Shown here: positions 55,581 to 64,000 of the stretch, piece after piece
How positions within the stretch are numbered: the stretch's first letter is position 1
Layout of the letters: every line of letters begins with the position of its first letter
Origin: Culex pipiens pallens
Taxonomy: Eukaryota > Arthropoda > Insecta > Diptera > Culicidae
DNA length: 64,000 nt
Assembly (NCBI RefSeq): GCF_016801865.2
Contig: NC_068939.1
Coordinates: 154,758,240 to 154,822,239, forward strand
Reading direction: 5' to 3'
Position numbers and translations under genes: made by a program
Notes under the pieces: model-generated
What the model was told of the DNA's origin: nothing
Database searches by the model: none
The model's input: the letters and a program-made list of their open reading frames with translations, nothing else

Positions 55581-58042
55581 CAGCATTCGTTTCTTCACAA
55601 CCACGAAGTTGGTTGCAGTATTAAAGAATTTAACCTCGTCAACACAACATACTCTGTTAACCTGTCTCAAACGAGGTCGATCCGGTGGGCATACTGAAAA
55701 GTTTACAACGCCCATAAAAGTTTAACCCCTTTCAGTTTGACTTGACGTTCCACCCGGGAGGCGGAAAAAAAAGTCTTCGGATTTTTTCCTTTCTCTTTTT
55801 CCGGGGCCAATTTTCCAGCTTTTCATCGAAAGCGTCCAAATCGCGCCCGGTGGCTGTTTGCTGGCTCTGTGCCTTGTTAACTTAATAGCGCTCCAGATTT
55901 GTTCCGCCATTCCGAAAGGGCAGTGCATGACGGTGACTGACTTGGGAGAGACCCTCTCGACAATTTTTTAACGTTTTAACCTTCTATTGCTTTATGATAA
56001 ATCAAAAACAATCTTTGTTTCCCTTTTTAATGATTATTTTAATTTATTTTAAGTTTTTTTTTGTGCAACTAAATTCAATTTCTGTCTATTTTTTTTGCTG
56101 CTTTGCATATTTTTCCAGGTTTCAAAAATGATTTCTGAACAAAAATGTGTTGATAATGAACTGTCGAGGGTTAAAATCCTCCAACGCAGAACCCTCACGC
56201 TGTAGGAAAAAACAAGAACAACACAACGACGACGAAGGCTCGGTAAACAGTTGTTATTGTCCTTTGCTGTCAAACAAACATGGACGACAGAAGAGGAAAA
56301 AAAAACGTATAAAAAGTGATGAAAAAGAAGCATCCTTGACAAGTGTATTTTCACTGCACTAAGCGCTGCTAAAAGACGAAGGCAGGCTACTCCGAAAAAG
56401 GATGCTCGACAATTTGAGTAGAACACTGTAAACACGGCGCGCTGCCCTCAAGAAGCAATTGTCTTTTACGATTGAAGTGAAGTCGGGAAGCTGAGATTGA
56501 GCTGAAAAAAGAAACGTCGTTGCAATCGAGAGGGGCCACGTTATTACTTTTGGAACGATTTACATCCCGAGCTGTTTATTGCAGATTTGTGGAATAAGTA
56601 AATAGCAAAAAACATCTTGAAGAATGTGCAAAGATTGATTGTTGTTTACGAGGTCTTCGAGGCTTGTTTGTTGCCAAATATAAATTTTGGAAAGGTATTG
56701 GATATTGTCGACTTCAAATATATTTACTCATGGAAACCAAACTTATTTTCAAAGTTTCAGCCAAAAAACAACATGAGAAAAAAATATTAATAAAACATGC
56801 TCATTCTTGGAAGACTTGTCCGGAACTGGAATTCTAACAAAACTTTGTTAAAATCGACTCAAATCATTCGGAAATTCCTAAACCAACTAATTTCAGTAAT
56901 AGCTTTCATTGATAGCAGCAGTTTCGTCCAAAGAATGTAGGAAAACCAAAAACAAAAAAGAAATCCGTTGCATACAATCCCACTGCAGTTACAGGCCGGA
57001 TTTGCTGCTGAAAGCCAAGATTACCGGTAAATGAAACCTGGAGATTTCTCATGTTAGTGTGTTTGTGCTTGAACTATTTCTGACCCTTGTTCGAAAAGTC
57101 CTTCCCAAAGTCCGGAACATCCAAAGTATGCACTATGTCTATATGGACAGGACAGAAAGGTCCGACCTCCCCCGATTCCGACAGGATATTGCAAATTTTA
57201 TTATCTTCTCACATGTCAGATGCAAAAGTGTTCATGTGCCAAGAGTGCTTGTGTGTGTGTGCATAAGGGCAGGAACTTTTTAGCCAAAAATGTTTGCCAT
57301 TCAACTGCCCCCAATGAAAGGAAACGCCTTCCGGACAGGACACGTTTTCCATACGACACGAGGATGGCCAACAAATGCCACCACTCGAATCTTCATTTGC
57401 AGGTTACTAGCCGAACAGACGTTCATTCGAAGCAGAAAATCAATTGCTTTTTGGTGAGTCGGCATTACCTTGGGCTATTGACGGAGAGGCGTGCATCCAT
57501 TCAATCGAAGATATGAGATCAAATTAAAAGTCAATGAAATGCAATTTCAATGGAGACATTGAGGGACAGTTTATTTTACGAATTATCCCTCACAAAAAAA
57601 TGTCAGTAAGTTAATTCTTGTTATCACTTTCGAGGGATCATCTCTGCTGCTGCCACATTTTTCCAAAGGATATCAATTTCCATTTTCCGTATCCTCTCCT
57701 CGGCGCAAAGCTCGAGCAGAACGCGTCGACAAGTGAAAATCCCATTTCAGCGGGAATAAGCCCGCGAGCGAACGCCGTGTCCCGAGAACGAAAAAGCTTC
57801 GCGGGTCGGTCCGTATTTCCATAAATATTCATTGTGTGTGAGCGAGCTCGTTCATCTTCATACACGTGTCGGATGGGGGCGAACTTGGGCACACGCCACG
57901 TGTGGTGAGATGACTTGCTGGACTCGGTGGATAGTGTGGAGCTTCTGGGGCGGAATTTCCATGTCAAATCGCGGAAATCAGGAGATTGTGATCAATTTCT
58001 TGGGAAATTTTATAAAATGTAGTTGCTTTTGCATAAGCCATT
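55581..58042. other. Apparently unique intronic DNA
   Basis: Complex, balanced sequence, the longest repeat-poor stretch in the window. Several short open frames on both strands, none recognisable. Confidence 0.5.
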
Positions 58043-58057
58043 CATCTTCAAAATTTA

Positions 58058-58827
58058 ATCTTCAAATCTTCAAATCTTCAAATCTTCAAATCTTCAAATC
58101 TTCAAATCTTCAAATCTTCGAATCTTCAAATCTTCAAATCTTTAAATCTTCAAATCTTCAAATCTTCAAATCTTCAAATCTTCAAATCTTCAAATCTTCA
58201 AATCTTCAAATCTTCAAATCTTCAAATCTTCAAATCTTCAAATCTTCAAATCTTCAAATCTTCAAATCTTCAAATCTTCAAATCTTCAAATCTTCAAATC
58301 TTCAAATCTTCAAATCTTCAAATCTTCAAATCTTCAAATCTTCAAATCTTCAAATCTTCAAATCTTCAAATCTTCAAATCTTCAAATCTTCAAATCTTCA
58401 AATCGTCAAATCTTCAAATCGTCAAATCTTCAAATCTTTAAATCTTCAAATCTTTAAATCTTCAAATCTTCAAATCTTCAAATCTTCAAATCTTCAAATC
58501 TTCAAATCTTCAAATCTTCAAATCTTCAAATCTTCAAATCTTCAAATCTTCAAAACTTCAAATCTTCAAATCTTCAAATCTTCAAATCTTCAAATCTTTA
58601 AATCTTTAAATCTTTAAATCTTCAAATCTTCAAATCTTCAAATCTTCAAATCTTCAAATCTTCAAATCTTCAAATCTTCAAATCTTCAAATCTTCAAATC
58701 TTCAAATCTTCAAATCTTCAAATCTTCAAATCTTCAAATCTTCAAATCTTCAAATCTTCAAATCTTCAAATCTTCAAATCTTCAAATCTTCAAATCTTCA
58801 AATCTTCTAATCATTAAATCTTCAAAA
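58058..58827 (+). repeat. Octanucleotide minisatellite (CTTCAAAT)n, about 96 units
   Basis: About 770 bp of nearly perfect 8-bp repeat. Variant units TTTAAATC, CGTCAAAT and a few others are scattered, with a run of TTTAAATC at about 58597-58620. An open frame runs through it only because the 24-bp reading period, 3 x 8 bp, contains no stop; it is not a gene. Confidence 0.97.
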
Positions 58828-59569
58828 AAGGATGATAACTCATTTTTTTAATCATTCTTAAATTGACATAATCCATCCATATAATGTAAAATTTTCAAAG
58901 CTTTCACTAAGAATTATTTTTTTTATAGTGTAGTAAGTTTCAAAACATTAATACTCAACTTTTTTCACAAAATTCTGTTTTTTAGAAAATTCTCAAATTT
59001 TCATGATATTGCAAATGAGAAGAAATTGAAGTGAAATAATGTCTGCATTTTCAATTTATTTATTTTTTTTAAATACGTTTTTGGCAGCACGACTTTTCGA
59101 CATATTTCCGCTCGTCAAAAATGACTGATGAATGACTAATTTAAGTTTGCTTCTAAATTGTTGATGGAAAATTATTCCAAAACTTCACACAATAATGAAC
59201 AATTTTAAAATTAAAGTGGAGTTTTGGCAAGCAGAAATCTTTGAAAAATTCGTGTTGCCAAAAACGAGATGGCACCAGGGAAGCCAGGTTGCCAGATAAA
59301 TAAATGAATTACCAGATTTTTTGAGTGGCAATTTGAAAAATTTAAATTTTTTTCTCCCAAACTTAGTTAAATGGATGTATTTTGTTTATTTTGTGAAGCT
59401 TTATTTTTATTTATTTTTTTGCATAAAAAGTGAAAATACACCATTTTTGAACACAATGATTCTCATTACTTGGAGAATAGTAAAAGTAAATCTTTCCCTG
59501 TTCCTGAGGGGAACACCCGTGAAGAGTATCGGGGCCGGCATTTACAAAACGGATTCAGTGACAGTTTAT
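58828..59569. other. A+T-rich intronic DNA
   Basis: ACCAGAT-type phrases recur near 59289-59315 and 59812-59850. No gene. Confidence 0.4.
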
Positions 59570-59797
59570 TAATCAACTTAATGTTAACATGTTAAGGTTA
59601 ATGTTAAAATTCCTAAGGTTGTCTTCCTAAGGTGTCTTGATAAGGTCCAGTTTGTGGCGATACACTACCTTCCCTTTACTAAGCAATCGAATCCAGAAGG
59701 GAAAAGATCACCAGTTGTGTTGGTCCGAGCCGGGATTTGAACCCCGATCTACCGCTTACAAGGCGGAAGCGTTACCACTGGGCTACGTGGCTCGGTC
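59570..59797 (-). mobile_element. tRNA-headed SINE, second copy
   Basis: On the minus strand the tRNA-like head (59795 to 59725) pairs CCGAGCC with GGCTCGG, with A box TAGCCCAGTGG and B box GGTTCAAATCC. The anticodon loop CTTGTAA (TGT, Thr) sits in a perfect CCGC/GCGG stem. The tail holds short AACATTAA repeats. It differs from the 1.8-kb copy after the first ~130 bp. Confidence 0.75.
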
Positions 59798-59859
59798 TTG
59801 GAGGATAGTGGCTTACCAGATATTTCCCAGATTTTGTTTTATTCATAAAATATCATATC

Positions 59860-60068
59860 TTTTGCAAGTTCTCAGATTTTCATAATTTTTCATTATGTGT
59901 ATCAAACGTTTGTTTTATTACCTAACTATAGTTTTTTTTTTGTTAAAACCTTTTTTTTTCAAAATACAGCATGTTTTTTTTTCAAAAATACTCAAATTTT
60001 CATAATTCGCAATATAGGTGTCAAACGAGGTAAAATGGTGAATGCATCTTATATTTATTTAAGTTTTT
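59860..60068. repeat. GTATCAAACG repeat, left part
   Basis: Units with ATTATGTGTATCAAACG (about 59891) and ATATAGGTGTCAAACGAGG (about 60011) continue beyond the half-LINE insertion at 61854-62290. Confidence 0.55.
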
Positions 60069-60083
60069 GTGAACAATACACAA

Positions 60084-61838
60084 TTCAATTCAATTCGGTT
60101 TTATTTGTGAATAATCAAGTTACAATGAGTTCATTTAGGTACATAACAGAGTTTTGGTGTTCCTTTCAGCTGTGTTTTACATCGTATTTCAATCGAAAAA
60201 TTATTACTCATAACTATGGAATAGACAAGAGTAAGAAAAAGTTTTCAAAAATCTTACAGAAAGTGCAATGGAAAAAGGATAGATAGAGAGAAAGCTTAAA
60301 ACTAGATCACAGACAAAAATATATTTTATTATAGATGTGCTTGATCATCAGCTCCCCGAGGGCCAGAAATTGCTCCGCCTTGTTACGGCAGCTCCGAAAC
60401 CGCGTCATCATCTCCCCCGCGAGAGCAAAAAACTCCGGCAGGGTAAAGAGATCTTTCCCGGTGACTCCTTGCTGGGCCGCATCGCCGCTACCGGCAGCGA
60501 CCACGCTGGCAAAAGAACGCCCCCATCCAGGAGGGATCGCTGGGTTGTCCGCTGGAACCGTACGCTGGCCAGCTGCAGGAATGGCTGCGCTCGTATTTCG
60601 CTGAGGAGAGTGGGACGCTGCTGCTTTCTTCTTCCTCTTTTCCTGCTCCTCGAGGTAGGCCTTGCGCGCGACGCATCCGCGGTAATTGCCGGTATGGTTG
60701 CCGTCACAGTTCGCACACTTTACGCGCGGCTTAGTTTGTTCTGCCTTGTCCCCCAAGTCCGCCTTTCGTGGCAGTGCACACGCCTCCGAGAGGTGTGACT
60801 CACCGCACTTCACGCAGCGGGGCCGGAGGTTGCAGTTCCGCGAGCCGTGGCCGAATTTCTGGCAACGGTGGCATTGCGCTACGTCCGTCGGGTTCTTGGT
60901 GTAAAACCGCCAGTTTACCCAAAAACCGTCCAACGTCTTAGTCCGCCGCAGATCTTGGATCTTGACGGTGCCGCGGTCGAAGTACAACAGGTACAGGGTA
61001 TGCGTACCCGTGACTGTTGTCTTTCGCGAGAGCACTTTTATCTCCCGTGGCTTTATTCCGGCGTTCGAGAGGTGTCGCTTCAGGTCGGCGATCGGACGGT
61101 CTTGGTAACCCTGCAAGACGACCTTAACAGGGGGCTTCTCTGGGTCGTATGTGTAGAAGTTGAAGTTGCTACGCTTCAGTTCTTCAAGCACCAGGTCGAA
61201 ATCTTTTCTGTTCAGAGTGATCACTTGCACTGCCGACTTACCGATTTTCAGACAATATCCGAGGCCTTCCAGCAACTCGTCAACATCGTCCGCCAACGTG
61301 TCCAAAACAAAAATTGGAGGTGGTCTTCGTTCCGTTGGAGAATTATTCTTTTTCGGCGCCGACACTTTTTTGCGTGCACGTCCATCATCGTCGTCGTCGT
61401 CATCGGTAGTGCTGCTACCGTCGGTGTTGTTATTTTCTTCGTCGTCGCTCAGCATCTGGAACTCGTTCCTGATGGGGATGTTGGCGGATGTTGATGTGCC
61501 ACTGGTTGTGGCACCGGAAGTACCGGAACGGGTTCGCACTGGTGATCTTGGAACATATCCGGGATGTAGTAACTTTTTGTCGATTCCTTCTGCGCTCACT
61601 CTCCCCTGCGCGATGGCGGTCGACACGGCGTTGGTTTGTTTACCTTTTTGCACACGGCCGGTAGACGAACTTCGCGGGTTTTTCGAGGCCGCACTCGAAC
61701 TGCCACGGCCACGGCCGGCCCTTGGCATGCTGCTGGAGCAAACTCGCGGCTAATCACGGTAAACTACTGCGAAAAAAATCGAAAAAACTATGGAGCACTG
61801 AGCACTTGACTGCTGCTTGCTCTCGTGCGTACACGGAG
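60084..61838 (-). mobile_element. ORF1-only non-LTR element (half-LINE) with 15-bp TSD
   Basis: Bounded by GTGAACAATACACAA at 60069-60083 and again at 61839-61853, a perfect target-site duplication. On the minus strand it has a ~110-bp 5' UTR, one intact ORF1 (61728 to 60307), a ~220-bp 3' UTR with AATAAA near its end, and a short (AATTG)n tail. No endonuclease or reverse transcriptase sequence is present between the TSDs. It is GC-rich, unlike both its surroundings and the 45.8-50.3 kb Jockey element. Confidence 0.85.
60307..61728 (-). CDS. Retrotransposon ORF1 protein, nucleocapsid-like (473 aa), without partner ORF2
   Basis: A gag-like RNA-binding protein of Jockey-clade type. The N-terminal ~130 residues are Ser/Arg-rich with an acidic run of Asp near 113-120. 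A conserved central region (NFYTYDPEKPP … LYLLYFDRG) precedes three zinc knuckles from about residue 286: CHRCQKFGHGSRNC (CX2CX4HX4C), CVKCGESHLSEAC (shortened, CX2CX4HX3C) and CANCDGNHTGNYRGC (CX2CX3HX6C). A Lys-rich linker and an Ala-rich C-terminus follow. The frame is intact, with the ATG about 110 bases inside the element. The last few residues (NKIYFCL) may be encoded across the junction where ORF2 was lost. It could bind its own RNA and depend on another element's ORF2 in trans. Overlapping frames on the opposite strand are shadows of its GC-rich codons. Confidence 0.92.
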   Translation of the reverse strand: MPRAGRGRGSSSAASKNPRSSSTGRVQKGKQTNAVSTAIAQGRVSAEGIDKKLLHPGYVPRSPVRTRSGTSGATTSGTSTSANIPIRNEFQMLSDDEENNNTDGSSTTDDDDDDDGRARKKVSAPKKNNSPTERRPPPIFVLDTLADDVDELLEGLGYCLKIGKSAVQVITLNRKDFDLVLEELKRSNFNFYTYDPEKPPVKVVLQGYQDRPIADLKRHLSNAGIKPREIKVLSRKTTVTGTHTLYLLYFDRGTVKIQDLRRTKTLDGFWVNWRFYTKNPTDVAQCHRCQKFGHGSRNCNLRPRCVKCGESHLSEACALPRKADLGDKAEQTKPRVKCANCDGNHTGNYRGCVARKAYLEEQEKRKKKAAASHSPQRNTSAAIPAAGQRTVPADNPAIPPGWGRSFASVVAAGSGDAAQQGVTGKDLFTLPEFFALAGEMMTRFRSCRNKAEQFLALGELMIKHIYNKIYFCL

Positions 61839-61853
61839 GTGAACAATACACAA

Positions 61854-62290
61854 ATTTACACAAATTACCGTACTTTTTCGAAAACACTTACATTTTTATA
61901 AATTGCATTATGGGTATCAAACGAAGCAAAATTTTGCATGCATTGTTGTTTTTGAAAAATACTTAAATTTTCATAAAATTCCACATTTTTAAATATCTTA
62001 TTTTCTATTACAATTAGGGTATTCTCGAAAAATACGGTATTCTGTGAAAATTTTAGTATTTTACAAAAAAACTTTAATTTAGTGAAAAAACTTCCAAATT
62101 TGCTTCGTTTGATACCCATATTGCATTTTTTCAAAAAGTACGGAAGTTTTTGAAAATTTGAGTAAGTTACAAAAAAAACGAAAACTTGAATAAATTGGAA
62201 ATACATTAAAAATTTCGCTTCATTTGATACCCATATTGCGTATTGTGAAAATTTGAGTATTTATTATTTTACTATAATTTTGATCTTTTG
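61854..62290. repeat. GTATCAAACG repeat, right part
   Basis: ATTATGGGTATCAAACGAAG (about 61908), then the inverted forms CTTCGTTTGATACCCATATT (about 62103) and CTTCATTTGATACCCATATT (about 62218). Mixed direct and inverted units of a degenerate repeat, otherwise non-coding. Confidence 0.6.
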
Positions 62291-63089
62291 AAAAGTACGT
62301 AGAAAATTGTGTTTCAAAGTTGTTTTTATCGTATATCAAAAAGTATCTACTTGTATGGGAAATAAATGATTTTGTAAATCAATGCACGTGTTGTATTTAC
62401 ATGGTAAAGATTTCCATGAAATTTCGTTAAAAACGAAAGTCCATTGAAATGCAAAAAAAACGTCTGCACCAATCGTAAAATATCCATAATTGAATCAAAC
62501 AAAACATTCAATCGCCACTTTCGATCGAATTCTTTCTGGCGTGGAAATTGTCCCATCACGGTGAAAGTTTTCCTCTTCCTTCTCTCTCTCCTCCTTTGTC
62601 ATGCCAGAGGGGTTTTAAGCGGAAGGGGGAAAAATATGAAAAATATATTGTCCCCTTGTTCCCGCGGACAGCACAATACGGGGTGACATTTTCTTGCTCT
62701 GCCGCCGCCGGTTGCCGCCACACTCTTTTTTCCGAGGGTCGCGCCATTTATCTGAATTCAATTTACCTCACGGATGACAAGCTTCCAAAGCTTTCCCGGG
62801 GGGCGTGGAATCAGGGGGGTGGGGGCGGTAATCCTGGTGTCTTTCAACGATTGTTATTATTCATTCATCTGGGGCACCCACTCACCCTCCGACGCCAACA
62901 TTCAGCAGATTGGTGCCTTCGGGTTCGTTACTGTTCCTGTTTTTCTCCCACCGAAAGTAACGATCGGGGAAAATTTTGTTTGCATTTTTCATGGAACAGT
63001 TCTTTTTTTTTGCTGATGATTTTCGCGGCAACTTTGGCACGTCACCGCATCGATAAGCGCTCTTGGGTATACAGAAACAAAAGTTTAAT
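62291..63089. other. A+T-rich, then apparently unique intronic DNA
   Basis: From about 62480 the sequence is complex and GC-richer. A 192-codon open frame at 62548-63126 has no recognisable domain. Confidence 0.4.
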
Positions 63090-63258
63090 TTTGGAAGGTT
63101 GTTATTTCGATGTAATTTTACCTTAATTTAGGTTTAATAAACAATATCACACTTAAAAAGATAAAACATTACACAATTATAGAAGCAATATTAAAAACTT
63201 TTTCTTTTAATATCCATAAACATTCCTGAAAGTAATATTACCATGATTTTTTTACTGT
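63090..63258. repeat. Diverged CACAGC-family copy
   Basis: GATGTAATTTTACCTTAATT and GTAATATTACCATGATTTTTTTACTGTG parallel the interior and right end of 39382-39599 in order. Confidence 0.6.
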
Positions 63259-64000
63259 GATAGTGGAAATTAATACCCCAAAGCAGCATAAAAAACCCCC
63301 TCTCAAAGTTTGAGGGAGCGGGGGGGGGGGGGGGGGATGACAACAAAGGGGGTGGTGAATTCGATTAAGAGACCCCGATTGGAATGTCAGTGGCGGCAAA
63401 TCGAGCTGTCTCGGACAGGAGCTTGGCCAGGAGGGAAAACTTTGGTCGTGTTTCAGGAATAGCAAAAAGCGGGTGCTTTCAAATTAGTGTTGTTGCGAAA
63501 AATTTGGGTGGGTTGGATTTTCAAAGTATCTGGTTTACATGAAAAATCTTAATTTTACTAATCTAATCTGATAATAACATTATTTTTAATCCCCATAAAA
63601 ATACAAAAATTGAGAATAAATGAAAACTATATTCAACTATCAACTCAGTAATAAAACATGGTAACGTGGAATTAGGGTATTTTAACCAATAGTGGACACC
63701 CTAGTAGAGACGACGAGCATTTTTCACAAGTTTTCAATATTTCAAGCACGATTTCTTAACCCTTTGTACAGAACCATGAAGTATTGAGTCTTTTAAACTA
63801 TTCTGACTATTTTTTCATCAATAAATTGCCTTTATGCAGAGAAATAGCCATTTGCAAATATTTTATTTTTTTTCCTATCATGGCCCCTTTTTCCCATAGT
63901 GGACCCGGGTCCACTAAAGGAAAACTATTATTTTTATATCAAATTTAACCGATAATTGAGGTTTTGATGCCTGGTGTGAAAAAATAAATAAAAAATATAT
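63259..64000. other. Intronic DNA with a G tract, then A+T-rich DNA
   Basis: A (G)n run at about 63320-63336 in unique-looking DNA to about 63500. Beyond that the sequence is A+T-rich and contains two AGTGGACC-type motifs (about 63692 and 63897-63916). No gene. Confidence 0.4.

Noticed and set aside
57832..58617. 261-codon open frame with a period-8 peptide
   Set aside because: It is the minisatellite read in a frame without stops; no start context, splice sites or flanking coding sequence.
60337..61753. Several long plus-strand open frames (up to 215 codons)
   Set aside because: They are shadows of the GC-rich, low-stop ORF1 on the minus strand.
62548..63126. 192-codon open frame
   Set aside because: Contains low-complexity Gly and Ser/Pro stretches, continues into a CACAGC-family repeat and has no known motif.
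1..64000. CRISPR arrays, bacterial operons or integrated virus
   Set aside because: Eukaryotic intron and repeat structure throughout; no spaced direct-repeat array and no viral protein recognised.

Overview
This is 64 kb of repeat-dense, A+T-rich insect genomic DNA, most likely from a culicine mosquito. Culex is my best guess, from the dimeric tRNA-derived SINE, which has the architecture of the Culex Twin family, and from the repeat families. That is judgement, not a database result. The only host coding sequence I can support is one 216-bp exon on the minus strand (283-498). It has both splice sites and encodes the end of the prodomain and the convertase cleavage site of a furin-type proprotein convertase. 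Everything at higher coordinates is upstream of that exon, so the window is best read as one very large intron of this gene, or intron plus intergenic DNA, filled with transposable elements.

Two non-LTR retrotransposons carry intact protein genes. At 45811-50329 is a full-length Jockey-clade element: ORF1 with zinc knuckles, ORF2 with endonuclease and reverse transcriptase, a poly(A) tail and a perfect target-site duplication (TSD). At 60084-61838, minus strand, is a 1.75-kb element bounded by a perfect 15-bp TSD. It carries one intact ORF1 (473 codons, three zinc knuckles) and no ORF2. This looks like a half-LINE, a non-autonomous element that keeps only its nucleocapsid-like gene, and it is the most interesting object here.

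Most of the rest is DNA-transposon-derived. Long fold-back (inverted-repeat) elements lie at 5036-6387, 12879-14772, 16717-20423, 23308-24270 and 41544-43375. Several share related termini (around GAGCAATTC) and 4-bp TSDs. hAT-like non-autonomous elements with 8-bp TSDs lie at 3149-3637, 3781-4706, 18827-19824 and 27286-28955. Two piggyBac-like TTAA elements lie at 38086-38702 and 45261-45781. Three copies of a 447-bp AATAACA-rich element, two copies of a 74-bp miniature element and several CACAGC-ended elements are also present. tRNA-derived SINEs lie at about 1768-2560, 37062-37476 and 59570-59797. An octanucleotide minisatellite of about 96 units fills 58058-58827.

Between the repeats are islands of higher-complexity, apparently single-copy DNA (roughly 0.5-1.1, 6.7-7.1, 8.5-9.8, 14.8-15.9, 20.4-21.8, 30.0-30.5, 35.0-35.7, 38.9-40.4, 43.9-44.7, 51.8-53.1, 55.6-58.0 and 62.5-63.5 kb). 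I see no convincing exons in them. They are candidates for intronic regulatory DNA, and one carries five CACGTG E-boxes in 166 bp. Insertions are often nested or end to end, so relative ages can be read from the sequence.
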